Positions 1-12,720 of a DNA stretch of 64,000 nucleotides are shown one piece after another. How positions within the stretch are numbered: the stretch's first letter is position 1; the number at the start of each line of letters is the position of its first letter. The DNA is from Silene conica (Eukaryota > Streptophyta > Magnoliopsida > Caryophyllales > Caryophyllaceae): positions 48,766,202 to 48,830,201 of the forward strand of contig CM055312.2 of assembly GCA_029255685.2 (NCBI GenBank), in the 5' to 3' direction. The position numbers and the translations under genes were made by a program. The notes under the pieces are model-generated. The model did not search any database. It was not told where the DNA came from and saw only the letters and a program-made list of their open reading frames with translations.

Positions 1-1719
1 TGAACTTCATTGGCACGTCATCCAAGAAAACACCGTCTTGTCGGAACTCCTTTCCGTATGGCACCGTCTTTTGGATCTCCGGAATTACAATAAAATAATA
101 CAACTATTCTATTGCAAAACTGAAAATTTAAATTACAAACCCGTGATACGAGATCACATAAATTACAACCGAATCAATATTCCCTTTCATTACGGGTAAT
201 ATTGATTAAAACTAAGGCCATACTAAGAAAAATTACATAATTCCAAATTATATAAATAACATTCAAAATATGACATTCATATTAAATAAATTGCAATAAT
301 AAAATATGTATGCACATGCTCAATTTTTAATGCCAAATCGCCTTATGGGAGCAAATATCTCATATTTGTTTACGGTTTTTACGGATATGCGCGATTTTAA
401 CCATTAAAATCATCCAAAATTACATAAATCTCATTTATGTCCAAGTTAATCATCCTAACTTACTTTAGGAATCAATGTTTAGTCTCTACTAATATTTGAT
501 CATGATCTAACTTGATTTTGCATTATTGTTCATAAATTACTTGTATTTTCGGGAAAAATAAACAAAATATGGCCAAATGAGTCAATAAAATTCGAAATTT
601 AAAATTCAAAATTTTTAAACTTTCTGGAAATTTTCTAAAAATTCAGAAATTAATAAAATGGTCTTATGCAAATATTTATGGTTTATTTCTTAAATAAATC
701 GTATAAAAGCCGTTTTTATGGTTTACAATCCGATTTAAATTATAAAAACTTGCAATAAATTGCCATAAATTTTTAGTCATCCTAAAAAACATATTAGAAT
801 CTGAAAATGACCAAAAATTACAGACCATACTCGAAATTTTATTTTTCCGACTCATAAATTACGATTATTAACTAATTAACTCATTAAAATTAATAATCAT
901 AAAAACAGAAACTTTTTGACATCTAACTTTTAGATCTGATGTTCCTATCATATAAGACATCTATGGGTAAAATTTCATGCCATAATATTAAGATTAACTA
1001 TTTTTAACACAATAAGTCACTATTTCTCCGATTTTAACCATTAAAATCATAAATCATGCATCACTTGAGAATAAATTCCCAAAACTTACATACATACTGT
1101 ACATATTGCATGTGACATTGTGTAAAGTTTTTATGGCAAAATTCCAACTATAACTATTAAAGTCGAATTTAAGTCACTATTAATCCGATTTTTACTATAA
1201 AAAATCATTAATCATGCAAAATAATTCCAATAATTTCGAAAATTCATACAGGAACTTTATATATTGCATGTGACTTCTCAAAAAATTTTTAAGGTCAAAT
1301 TCGAAATATAACCTTATATACCCATTTTTACTCATATTATGACTATTTATCTCATAAAATTCATAATCCATGCATATTAACTCCATTTGTTACGAAAAAT
1401 CATATACAATATACTAAATATGCATGTGTGAACATATCAAAAAATCTCGGCCAGAAACTATTTTTAGCTATTTTTCCCATTAATTGTTGTTTAAAACCGA
1501 TTTAAACTACAAAATACGCAAATAAATATAAAATGAACAATAAAAAATCCATAAAATTATTTTTATGTCCTAAAACCATTTTAGAAACAGAAACTTTAAC
1601 ATGCAAAATTATTTTTTGATTTATCATAATAAACACAATTATTTCGAAAATTTCGAAATATATGTTAAACCGATTTTAACATAAAACATGAATCCGATCA
1701 TGCATGCAACAACCGTAAT

Positions 1720-1731
1720 GCTCTGATACCA
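1720..1731 (-). promoter_or_regulatory. tRNA-Met primer-binding site
   Basis: The complement reads TGGTATCAGAGC, complementary to the 3' end of plant initiator tRNA-Met, two bases from the LTR end at 1734. Minus-strand DNA synthesis of the element would start here. Confidence 0.85.
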
Positions 1732-1733
1732 AT

Positions 1734-3028
1734 TGTTGGAAACTAGGTTCCTTATTTTATACTCATATCTAATATGAGTTTTGTTTCTTTAAGTTTAGTC
1801 ATAAAAACTTAAATAGATCTTATGCATGCAAGATGATATCATAAGATGAGATTGTCCTTACATTGGTTTTAGAAGGTTTATACTCAATAATCACCTATTA
1901 CTTGAGTCTTCAAGCCACCAAAAAAAAAAACCCTTAAACGATCTAACAAAAATCGTCTCCTAAAGGTGCGTATCAAGGACCCGATCTCAAACTAATACTG
2001 ATTTTGTTACTAGAAAATTAGTATAAGTATACTAGAAATAATAATAATATTACTCTTAATATTATTGATATGGAAATAATAATTCTCTTAGTAAAACCTA
2101 TTTTTACTTAGAAAATATGAGAATAAGGTTTGTAGTATGTTTTGTGTTTTTGCACCAAAAGACTTAGCCAAAAACTACTATCTAATGTGTGGTGTATGTA
2201 TGTGTTATATAGAGCAAACAAGAGCTTGCTTGCTCTTGAATAGGCCGGCCAAGGCTTCCCCAAGGAGCCAATGCATGCCTCTTATGCTCTTACAAAAAGG
2301 GAGCAATATGCCTTACATGTTCTTACACCCTTACACATACACTTACACACACTATCTCTTAGCACACACTCAACCCACATGACCATCATTTACACGGTTC
2401 AAATGGGTCTAATTATAGACCCATTTTATCTTTGTCAATTGTGTTAATTTGTAACATGTCACATAAGTTACATAACACATGACCCAATTTGTTAATTATG
2501 CAATTTTAACTATTAAAATTCATAATTTACAAACTTATTACATTTAAATAATTACACTAATATTTTCGAAATTATTATTATATAAAAATGTAATGTCATA
2601 ATTTAATTACAACTCTTTGTAATTTTATGATCAACCGTGTTCATTCTCAATTTAATCGTTTCTCGAACGAATAAATAAAAAAAACGAGTAATAAAGCTAT
2701 TTTATTACTTTGACTATTCTTATTATAATCCCATTATAAAAATATTCGTCATATAAAATTATTTCCAAAATTTCCAGTTATTAATTAATTTGTATCCAAT
2801 ACAATATTAATTAATTATTCCATTGAGACGGAATTCCCTAAAGATATGACCTTAAGGGATCAACTGATCACCACCATCATATGACGATAATGTCAAACTC
2901 TAGACAGCCAATCATTATCGATAAATGTTGATCAGTTGACTTTAAAAGAGTAACACTCCCAGTTGTGTTTCATTCAAATGAGTTTTAATTATGTCAACAC
3001 ACTATTGTCGAGGACACTTTCTCCAACA
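1734..3028 (-). repeat. Copia 5' LTR, 1295 bp
   Basis: On the plus strand it starts TGTTGGAAACTAGG and ends CTCCAACA, so it has TG...CA ends. It abuts the primer site on its left. It is closely similar along its length to the solo LTR at 35630-36929 and more distantly to the LTRs at 28720, 47844, 52328 and 63415, which share the start (TGTTGG, GTGTCCTC) and an inverted-repeat block (2860-2939). The second half of its target duplication lies outside the window. Confidence 0.88.
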
Positions 3029-3981
3029 ATTATTGCCTCATTATCTCAAGAGTTTTCTATGACAAACTTGGGCACCCTCCATCATTTCTTGGGCATCACT
3101 GTCTCTCGCTCTGAATCAGGCTTATTTTTATCACAGGGTCGCTATGCCGAGAGTATCTTAAGCCGTGCCTCCATGTCCTCGTGCAATCCCGCCAATACTC
3201 CGGTCGACGTTGGTTCCAAACTAAGTGCCACTGCCGGCCCTCTCATTTCTGATCCCACTTTGTACCGCAGTTTGGCTGGGGCTCTTCAGTATTTGACCAT
3301 CACCCGCCTGATATTGTCTATGCAGTCCAGCAGCTTTGCCTTTTCATGCATGCTCCGCGTGAACCGCACCTCCATTTCTTAAAACGTCTGCTGCGCTATG
3401 TCAAGGGTACCCTCACGTATGGCCTCACGCTCTCCAAGTCCTCTTCTTTCACCCTCACCGCCTATTCTGATGCTGACTGGGGTGGATGCCCCGATTCTCG
3501 TCGCTCAATGTCAGGCTATTGTGTTTTTCTTGGCACTAACCTTGTGTCGTGGTCCTCCAAACGCCAGGCCACCATTTCTCGCTCCAGTGCCGAGGCCGAA
3601 TACCGTGGTGTTGCTAATGTTGTGGCTGAAACCAGTTGGCTCCGCAATTTGCTTTTTGAACTTCAGGTGCCCATCTCCCGCGCCGCTCTTATTTATTGCG
3701 ACAATATTTCTGCAGTCTATCTCGCTGGCAACCCCGTTCAACATCAGCGCACTAAGCACATTGAGCTTGATATTCATTTTGTACGCGAAAAAGTTCAAGT
3801 GGGTCTTGTTCGCGTCCTTCACGTTCCTGCTGACTATCAGTATGCTGATATTTTTACCAAAGGGCTCCCGCGTTTTCTTTTTACGCGCTTTCGATCCAGT
3901 TTGAGCGTTCGGCCTCCTCCGCTCCAACTGCGGGGGTGTGTTAATGCATCTTTATTAGCCTCATTATTAGAACACTTATGA
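3029..3981 (+). pseudogene. Copia reverse transcriptase (C-terminal part) and RNase H, truncated and frameshifted
   Basis: The fragment begins in the C-terminal part of a Ty1/Copia reverse transcriptase (LGTLHHFLGI, then SLAGALQYL) and continues through RNase H: SDADWGG with the first acidic residues, SGYCVFLG, SWSSKRQ, SSAEAEYR, YCDN, RTKHIELD, and the typical end YADIFTKGLP. The N-terminal half of pol was cut away by the minus-strand Copia insertion at 3028. A one-base loss near 3308 (codons for RPDIVYA are out of frame) splits it into two frames, so it is dead. The stop codon at 3979-3981 lies inside the LTR that starts at 3937. The RNase H signature and short LTR resemble the Ale/Retrofit lineage of Copia; the lineage call is tentative. 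Confidence 0.9.
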
Positions 3982-4096
3982 GCATACTTATTGTATCATT
4001 AGTTGCATCTCTTCACTTTACCGTCTCGTGTAACCGCTTGTATTTGATACTATAAATAACAACGCTATGCTCATCTCCCATTCAGGGGATTACCAA
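3937..4096 (+). repeat. Short Copia 3' LTR (about 160 bp)
   Basis: It follows a purine-rich CTGCGGGGG tract and starts TGTGTTAATG; a plausible end is GGATTACCA near 4096. A TATA-like ACTATAAATAAC is at about 4051-4062. The right boundary is estimated from where homology to the LTR at 10893 and after begins. The partner 5' LTR is outside the window. Confidence 0.6.
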
Positions 4097-4262
4097 ATAA
4101 CATAAACAAATATAACTACATAAACAAATATAATATATCAATTATTCACATTAACGATTTAAATCATATATTATGCATAACGAGACCGTATAAAAGATGA
4201 CTATTCCAATTAACTTAAACAACTTGTCATTACTTTAATCACCAACTTCAATTAAATAATGA

Positions 4263-4406
4263 ACATTGAAAACACAAACGAATTATTGTTAACCGTCACA
4301 TTCTTGTATAAACATTTACTTAACAACTTATATAATTAATTATCGTAAACAACATTTTACTAATAATAATTAACTATACTACAACAAACATTAACAAGCA
4401 TATTAC

Positions 4407-4477
<71 letters not shown>

Positions 4478-6273
4478 GTATAATATAATAATAATAATAA
4501 TAATATAATATAACATAGTACGTAGTACGTAGTAGTGTAGTACGTAGTATTAATAATAATAATCATTATTATAATAATGCCAAGTTGTCAACAGCATAAA
4601 ACACGACCCAACAAAAGCCTACAAACACGATAACACAACCACGCACCTTCATCGTTCACTACTTCCTACCGTCACTACCACCAGTCTGACCACTCACGAC
4701 CACCATGATGGACCCACACCTTTACACTGTACCACCCCGTACATCATCCACCCCTTGGCAACCACTTGCGGCCGCTATACAAGCCACCCCCAATGACCCA
4801 AAACAGCCCGCTCATACCCGTATCCCCTGTTTCCCTCCGGCAGCGATCGCGCGAACCACCAACAACCACCACTCAAGACACCTACCCAGAGCTGCCAGTC
4901 ACCGACCAACCCAACCCCATCAACCACCATCCCTCTCGTGGCTCCTACCACGAGAAAATCGTGAGTAAAACCATGCGTATACACCGTTAACATCATCACG
5001 CTCTGTTTCCCATTACTTCCTGCCACCGTGCACCCAGCGCCTCCCTCGCCACCACTAGACAACCACCGTTGTCTCAACCTACCCAGAAACCAGACCCACC
5101 AACCCTAGGCCTAGTCAACACGACCCACGCGCTCCTTGACTCTGTTTGTAACGTAACCCCGTATCCTTGTCGAAAACCGCTCTCACTACCGCCACAACCA
5201 CCACCACGGGTCACCCTAGATATGGTCATAGTCCCTTCCATCTCTTCTATCCCAGACCTTAAACACAATTCAGAGAACATGAGATAGACGACATTGAAAA
5301 CACAAACGAATTATTGTTAACCGTCACATTCTTGTATAAACATTTACTTAACAACTTATATAATTAATTATCGTAAACAACATTTTACTAATAATAATTA
5401 ACTATACTACAACAAACATTAACAAGCATATTACTAATAATAATAATAATAATAGTAATAATAGTATAATATAATAATAATAATAATATAATATAACATA
5501 GTACGTAGTACGTAGTAGTGTAGTACGTAGTATTAATAATAATAATAATTATTATAATAATGCCAAGTTGTCAACAGCATAAAACACGACCCAACAAAAG
5601 CCTACAAACACGATAACACAACCACGCACCTTCAGCGTTCACTACTTCCTACCGTCACTACCACCAGTCTGACCACCCACGACCACCATGATGGACCCAC
5701 ACCTTTACACTGTACCACTCCGTACATCATCCACCCCTTGGCAACCACTTGCGGCCGCTATACAAGCCACCCCCAATGACCCAAAACAGCCCGCTCATAC
5801 CCGTATCCCCTGTTTCCCTCCGGCAGCGATCGCGCGAACCACCAACAACCACCACTCAAGACACCTACCCAGAGCTGCCAGTCACCGACCAACCCAACCC
5901 CATCAACCACCATCCCTCTCGTGGCTCCTACCACGAGAAAATCGTGAGTAAAACCATGCGTATACACCGTTAACATCATCACGCTCTATTTCCCATTACT
6001 TCCTGCCACCGTGCACCCAGCGCCTCCCTCGCCACCACTAGACAACCACCGCTGTCTCAACCTACCCAGAAACCAGACCCACCAACCCTAGGCCTAGTCA
6101 ACACGACCCACGCGCTCCTTGACTCTGTTTGTAACGTAACCCCGTATCCTTGTCGAAAACCGCTCTCACTACCGCCACAACCACCACCACGGGTCACCCT
6201 AGATATGGTCATAGTCCCTTCCATCTCTTCTATCCCAGACCTTAAACACAATTCAGAGAACATGAGATAGACG
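4263..6273. repeat. Tandem duplication of a ~1-kb LTR segment
   Basis: Copy A is 4263-5290 (1028 bp) and copy B 5291-6273 (983 bp). Both begin ACATTGAAAACACAAACG and end GAGATAGACG. The length difference comes mostly from the TAA tract. Scattered single-base differences separate the copies (for example CCACCCCGTAC versus CCACTCCGTAC). The right LTR has one copy, so the duplication arose after insertion or in this copy's immediate ancestor. Confidence 0.9.
4405..4478. repeat. TAA microsatellite
   Basis: More than twenty TAA units run here. The paralogous tracts are much shorter: about 5433-5460 in copy B and about 11189-11222 in the right LTR. It produces a spurious poly-isoleucine reading frame on the minus strand. 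Confidence 0.95.
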
Positions 6274-6970
6274 AGAGGAAAAAGGGTAGGAACTTACCGA
6301 GGTTGAGGATACTCGATAAGGCGTCGCTGGAAGCAACGAAGAAAGCTTTGGCCTGTGTGTGCGCGGATATGGAAGGTAGGTGGTGAATTAGGGTTTCGGT
6401 AATCGAGTTGTACGAGGAGGAAAGGGAGTTGGGTTATGTCCAGGGATAGGCTTGGTATGTTATGATAAGTAAATTAGGGTTCCTTATGTTTGTTCACTCG
6501 GATCACCCAACTCCATAACCGAACCCCACACCTTCTTACTCGGTCCATCACGCATTTCGAGACCCTCTGACATCTATATTCCGTTCTCAACTCGTTAACT
6601 TATGGAAACGAGTACGTATAATTAATTATACTCGTACTAATACTCATACGGAAAACACGGGTATACAATTTAATTTAATATTAATAGATAATAATTACAT
6701 AAGAATATACAAAAACGAGAAATACACATAAATTAGGAAATATATTTAATTATAAATATATTATTAAAATTAAAGAAGTACGAATCAAACGTCATTTTAT
6801 GAAATAATTATCAAATATCTAATGATTATGAAATACGAAATAATCGTAGAAATACGATTTATAAAATAATAACAATTCTCGTAAAATACTTTATAAACAT
6901 TCCGTTTGAAATACGTTTATAAAACACGGTTTGACAGTTGTTGACCGATGCTAAAATACGGGGTATTACA

Positions 6971-7010
6971 GTCTTCCCTCCTTAAAATGAACTTCGTCCC
7001 GAAGTTCACC
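6971..7010 (-). promoter_or_regulatory. Polypurine tract region with adjacent perfect hairpin
   Basis: Next to the LTR edge at 6970 the minus strand reads a purine-rich tract (AAGGAGGGAAGAC), the expected plus-strand primer site. Beside it, 6989-7007 is a perfect inverted repeat: GAACTTCG, loop TCC, CGAAGTTC. Equivalent hairpins sit next to the polypurine tracts at 23430-23445 and 51041-51056. Confidence 0.7.
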
Positions 7011-10007
7011 ACCCCGTAACGGTAACGAAACATATAGCAGCATGAAACAATCACAAGTAGCACTTATATAGGCTTCAAAACACGAAATGTCACATTCTAC
7101 CCTCGTTAAGAAAACTTTGTCCCCAAAGTTTCAACACATAACCAAGTTAAAGGATATTTCAGGAATCACAATATAATGCATAACAAAAGTAAACATGATT
7201 ATCAAGTATATTCAAACAAGCACGACATATCAATTAGCCATATCAGAAATCACAAGCACGACATGTTAATTAGCCATATCAGAAATCATTACGATTTTAC
7301 AATCCTATCCTCCTTAAGACATGGTTACGTCCCCGTAACCCCATTATAAAATTCCACATCCAATGCTCAAGAAGGTCATCGAAACAACAGTCATAAATCA
7401 TCTGATAAGTTAATTACTCTATATTGGGCAACTAGCATCCGACTTTTAAAGCAACAAACATATTTGTCAATTTCATGCTACGCAGTAAAACAAAACCAAG
7501 GTAACTAACACTTATATACCCTTGGAAACTTTAACACAACATAACACATTTACACCAATGTAACAATCAGCTAACTCGTAGTGTTTATATTTGACAAATT
7601 AAAACATTTCATGCTCATTTTATAGGAGCAAAATCATGTTTATGCACACAAGTTTTAGAAAAGACATTAGGCAAATATTTAATTAATGTAATTAAACGCG
7701 GAGCAATAACATATTTCACGAGATATACACCAATCATAGACTAGCAAGTCAGCTTAGCATTTCTAGGTATAAATAAGTTAAAATCACATAGGTATATTTC
7801 CTATCTACTCACATTACATCATTTATCATAAGACTAGTAATAAATAATTTGCAAAATAAGAGGTTTATATCATGTGGAACAATTTCATATTCAGGCAAAA
7901 TTTCATCAACATGTAGCTACAGATTCTATCATGTTGGAAAACAATTACCATAATTATCAAACATTGGCTTTATCATAGGTTATCACTTTGAAAACATTTT
8001 GAAACTTTCAAAACGATGAAGTTGTAATTAATGGCAATTTATAAACACGAATCAACTGATGCTTTTACAAGTTACATATCGAAAACAAGACTAGCATTCC
8101 TACGAGTCATGTGTCAACCAAATTTCTAATTCAATATATTGTGATCAGATTTAAACATAACAATATGTAATTCACCTTGTGGCATAACAATAGCGTCGGT
8201 ATAACAGAAACTAACTTTATGTAAAACTCACCAATAATAATTAAGGTTATATTATTATATAACGAAGATCATATCCATATCATATGCCTACTGTTCATGC
8301 TACTAATGTCATATCAGAATATTACATTGTTACGTCACATAATTCATATTTGATTACACTTTTATATTGAAAACTTACATAACTTACAATTTCAACAATC
8401 ATACATCACGCTGCAACTTCCAAAAATCATAAGTAAATAACCGCTTAGTCATTTTGTAAGGTATTATAGTTTTTAGGAAATATAATCAATCAACTAATTA
8501 TAGGAAAAAGAATCAAACGCAAAACTTAAGGGAATTATTTATAACACATTTTTCAACTCAGTTGGTCTGAACAGAAACTTTACAGCAATTAAACAGAAAA
8601 TTGGACAACTTGTAAAAATCATTATTAAATAACGACTCATTAAGATTTTACGTGACTTATCAATTAAAAAAAAACATGAATGAATATTCTAAACATTGGA
8701 GTTGGAAATATGCATAAACAATAAATACGCTTTAAATGGTTTCTTTTGTAAAAACATGGGTCAAAACGGAACTGTGCAGTAACAATCTGACCACTATCGA
8801 CTAAAATATTTATTTATCGCAAAATATAACTCATATACACATGAAACCAAAAGCATCGAGAAGCTAAATCAAAAGGTTATCAAACATAAAATTTTCACAT
8901 TCGTATAGAAAACACATTTTAAATGGCAGCCCGTACAAACAATGTAACATTCTGAAAATTTATCAAACCCCCCCTTTTTTTTGTTCCCAAAAATCACTTC
9001 ACATTATCACATTTACATACAACCATTATTCTTCCAAACATGTTGACATATCATTTGAAGCATAGAAATCACATTGCACCACATTAACATGTATTCATTA
9101 TTTCAAACTGAAATTGCCATCTAGAAAACGGTAAAGATTGCGAAACTGAAACATCTTACTATAGCATAACTATATAGCACTCATGGATTAGGACAACACA
9201 TTTTGCATATCACTAGACATGGATTGCCTAGGCAATTAGTAAGATAATAACAATTATAATCTCAAAATTCGATCAGATTTGCCTAGTAAGCCCAAACAGT
9301 AAACTCTTGCAAAGAATAAGACATTCAAATAAGAAGTGTATACAAATTTAGAATATCAACAAAACAATTATCACCGGACACGACACCCGTTTCGGTCTAC
9401 TAGCTTTACACATAAAACTTAACTTGATTCCACATCCTGTATCAACATAACATGGTTGACTCTACTAACCATTCCAGTCAATCATGGTCATATCTCTCCT
9501 ATATCTAACCTCTTAGGTAGCTATAGCTTATGGTGTTTCTATCATCAACTCATTACACATATCATTATACTATATCTCTACCTAAGGGTGCAGGGATCAT
9601 ATAGCCGCATACATATCACCATACAAGGCAAAATCATATTTCAAACTCATATTCAAAACTCATGTTCTCCATACTTGAAATAATATATCTCAATCAGCAT
9701 TCAATATCAATCTCATGATTCACAATATAGATTACCAACCATATTTGACATCATAACTTAGCTCATTCATTTCCTGCCGAAACGTTAGTACAATATAAAT
9801 TAGGTCTTTTCCTTTATTCTATACTACCCACTCTCTACATCTCTCAAGGTAACCAGGTTACACTGCAAGGGCCAGTGACTTGGTTTGAGGGGGCCCCTAA
9901 CTCATCCCAATCCTGGGGGCTCCTAACAGTTACTAACCTGGGGTTCATTTTATTAGACTCTTCCTACGTTCCTTATTATTCATTTGGTTTAGGCCTGAGG
10001 ATCGTTC
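7011..10007 (-). other. Non-coding internal region of the LARD-type element
   Basis: About 3 kb of AT-rich sequence between the polypurine region and the primer site. I see no gag, protease, polymerase or integrase motif on either strand; the longest open stretch is 75 codons (9456-9683) without family features. A local tandem duplication of about 38 bp lies at roughly 7220-7290 (repeated ATTAGCCATATCAGAAATCA). Segments next to the primer site (about 9830-9960) are more GC-rich but also non-coding. Confidence 0.75.
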
Positions 10008-10019
10008 GCTCTGATACCA
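10008..10019 (-). promoter_or_regulatory. tRNA-Met primer-binding site
   Basis: The complement reads TGGTATCAGAGC and lies three bases from the LTR that begins TGTAACACCCCC at 10023. This fixes the element as minus strand and 10023 as the internal edge of its 5' LTR. Confidence 0.85.
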
Positions 10020-12345
10020 CTTTGTAACACCCCCATTTATTTAAGAGCCTTTAGCAAGACGTTCCCAAATAAATAGAGCTGTTACCATCTCGGAATGTCC
10101 GAGGTAGTGAATAACAAAGTAAAACAGCCAAAGTACTTTATATAAAACTGATAAAATTTAAACTTTAGTTATTACAGTTACTACACAGCGGAAAAGAAAA
10201 TACAACTGATGACTTCTCTAGATGTGATATAATTCTAAGTCGGTCCAAAGTCTGCATCTCACATTCCTGCCCCAACTCCTAGCTCATCTGTCTCTGACCT
10301 ATAGAATCTACTCCCCATTCCGGATCATCGTAGGTGTCACACGAATACACTGTCAACCTCGCGGTTGAGTAGGACAACACAATAATAAATAATGCAACAA
10401 TGATGATATGCAAATGCCATGATATGCTCGAGCTCAAACTCATTCTCAATCTCAAACTCATACCCTTGCACCAAGCCATACCGAACCTCCCGGCAGACTA
10501 TAATCGGTCGTCACCGAACACCAGCTCAATAGCTGATAAGACACCAGGCCTGGTCTGCAGAACCACCCTGGGCTTTATATCAGAACAATATCTGATCCAC
10601 ATCTTTCTCAGTAACCAATGCATATGCCATGCTCATGAATGCAACACTAAAATAAATAACCATTAAGTATCATGCTCAGATAACTCATACTTGCATCCAT
10701 AATATACAAGGCAACCTCCATTCATAACACATCACAGAGTAAACATCCATTCATAACACTTCATAGAGTATAGTGTCAGTGTATCCTACCTGGATATATA
10801 GCAATATAATCCAATAGCAAACCAGCACGTAAGCAGAGTTATGTCACTTCAATACCGTCACCTAACAATATAATATACATCATTACTAACTAATATAACT
10901 ACATAAACAAATATAATATATCAATTATTCACATTAACGATTTAAATCATATATTATGCATAACGAGACCGTATAAAAGATGACTATTCAAATTAACTTA
11001 ATCAACTTGTCCTTATTACTTTAATCACCAACTTCAATTAAATAATGAACATTGAAAACACAAACGAATTATTGTTAACCGTCACATTCTTGTATAAACA
11101 TTTACTTAACAACTTATATAATTAATTATCGTAAACAACATTTTACTAATAATAATTAACTATACTACAACAAACATTAACAAGCATATTACTAATAATA
11201 ATAATAATAATAATAATAATAGTATAATATAATAATAATAATAATAATAATATAATATAACATAGTACGTAGTAAGTAGTAGTGTAGTACGTAGTATTAA
11301 TAATAATAATTATTATTATAATAATGCCAAGTTGTCAACAGCAGAAAACACGACCCAACAAAAGCCTACAAACACGATAACACAACCACGCACCTTCAGC
11401 GTTCACTACTTCCTACCGTCACTACCACCAGTCTGACCACCCACGACCACCGTGATGGACCCACACCTTTACACTGTACCACCCCGTACATCATCCACCC
11501 CTTGGCAACCACTTGCGGCCGCTATACAAGCCACCCCCAATGACCCAAAACAGCCCGCTCATACCCGTATCCCCTGTTTCCCTCCGGCAGCGATCGCACG
11601 AACCACCAACAACCACCACTCAAGACACCTACCCAGAGCCGCCAGTCACCGACCAACCCAACCCCATCAACCACCATCCCTCTCGTGGCCCCTACCACGA
11701 GAAAATTACGAGTAAAACCATGCGTATACACCGTTAACATCATCACGCTCTGTTTCCCATTACTTCCTGCCACCGTGCACCCAGCGCCTCCCTCGCCACC
11801 ACTAGACAACCACCGCTGTCTCAACCTACCCAGAAACCAGACCTGATGCGTATTTGGGGTGATAATCAATAAAGATAATCAACTAAAATACGGATGTTGC
11901 AGCGGAATAAAAATACTACAGAAATATTATAATCTTGAACGAATAAAGAACGAAAAAGTAACCAAGAAAGATGAAAACGGATGAATGGTGGCACGGTGGT
12001 GATGACGTGGCAGCACGGCAGGCTGACGTGGCGGCGGTCAACGGGTGGTCAACGGTGGTGATCGTTCTTGGTGGTTCTTGATCGATGAATCTTGATGACG
12101 TAATAAGGCACGGCACTTAATACTTGAAAGATTTGTGAAACGATTTAATGAATGAATTATGTATGTCGATGGATAGGATAATTGATCAAACTCACACAGA
12201 TATTCTCTCAATTATTTTGAAGCTCACACAGATACTTCGGTTTTAAAGCTCACACAGATACTTTAGATTTGTAAGTAAAACTTAACAAAAGGTTTTTAAT
12301 TTATAACTTGAATAATTGAATGCATAAAAATTGTATATGGCTGCC

Positions 12346-12355
12346 CTATTTATAG
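12346..12355 (-). promoter_or_regulatory. TATA box in LTR
   Basis: The minus strand reads CTATAAATAG, the same ten bases as the TATA box of the related plus-strand LTR (54137-54146). It lies just upstream, in element orientation, of the conserved R/U5 block, so transcripts should start close after it. The other LTR has the same box at about 15041-15050. Confidence 0.75.
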
Positions 12356-12409
12356 GGTGTATGGCCGAAAATCCTATTCTAATTAAGGTAGGAATACCTT
12401 AATTATTAC

Positions 12410-12720
12410 TAGCTAGAAAACCCTAATCCTACTTAAGTTCAAACATCTAGTTTGACTAGGATTAAGACTCCTATTCCTAAACTAACTATGAATCCTAAAA
12501 CTAGTAGGACTCCTTATTCAATTAGGATTGTGAATCCTACACACACTAGAAAACCTAATCCTATTAGGATTATAAATCCTACAATAATTAGGATTCCTAA
12601 TTCTACTAGGACTACGAATCCTATCACAACTAGGATTCCTATTTAAATTAGGATTTCCTATTTGTACTAGGACTCTTACAAAGACTCCTATTTGGACTAT
12701 AAAACATATTAGTCCTTATT
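12410..12720. repeat. Degenerate TAGGATT/AATCCTA repeat block in U3
   Basis: AGGATT and its complement AATCCT, together with ACTAGGA, recur many times here at irregular spacing of about 10-25 bp in both orientations. The block is repeated in the other LTR at about 15105-15415 and is absent from the related LTRs at 53583 and 56605. It lies upstream of the TATA box in element orientation, as transcription-factor sites would. The 64-codon frame through it (12452-12646, plus) is an artefact of the repeats. Confidence 0.7.

Larger units (their letters stand above)
1..3028 (-). mobile_element. Copia LTR retrotransposon, 5' end only (minus strand)
   Basis: The element runs right to left: LTR at 1734-3028, primer-binding site at 1720-1731, then untranslated leader from 1719 to the window edge. 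The leader is the reverse complement of the leaders of Copia A (29976-31700) and Copia B (57670-59480): position 1-100 matches the segment around 31550-31610. Its gag and remaining body lie left of the window, so coding capacity is unknown. It interrupts the Copia pol gene that starts at 3029. The leader is AT-rich and holds no supportable ORF. Confidence 0.88.
4097..6970 (-). repeat. Left (3') LTR of the non-coding Gypsy-like element, with internal tandem duplication
   Basis: It matches the right LTR from about 10893 onward: shared TAA tract, the GTACGTAGTA cluster, the C/A-rich stretch around 4700-5290, and the terminal AT-rich block 6270-6970. It contains two tandem copies of a 1-kb segment that is single in the right LTR. 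ORF-like stretches of 68-100 codons here (for example starting at 4705 and 5688) only reflect the C-rich composition and are not annotated as genes. Confidence 0.82.

Noticed and set aside
3511..3927. 138-codon frame antisense to the Copia RNase H, and a 168-codon alternate-frame one
   Set aside because: Shadows of the real Copia coding strand.
4360..4566. Poly-isoleucine frame on the minus strand
   Set aside because: Translation of a TAA/TTA microsatellite.
4705..5287. 87-, 74- and 72-codon proline/threonine-rich frames repeated at 5688 and 11452
   Set aside because: Lie inside LTRs in C-rich sequence, overlap in several frames on both strands, and are not followed by any conserved domain.
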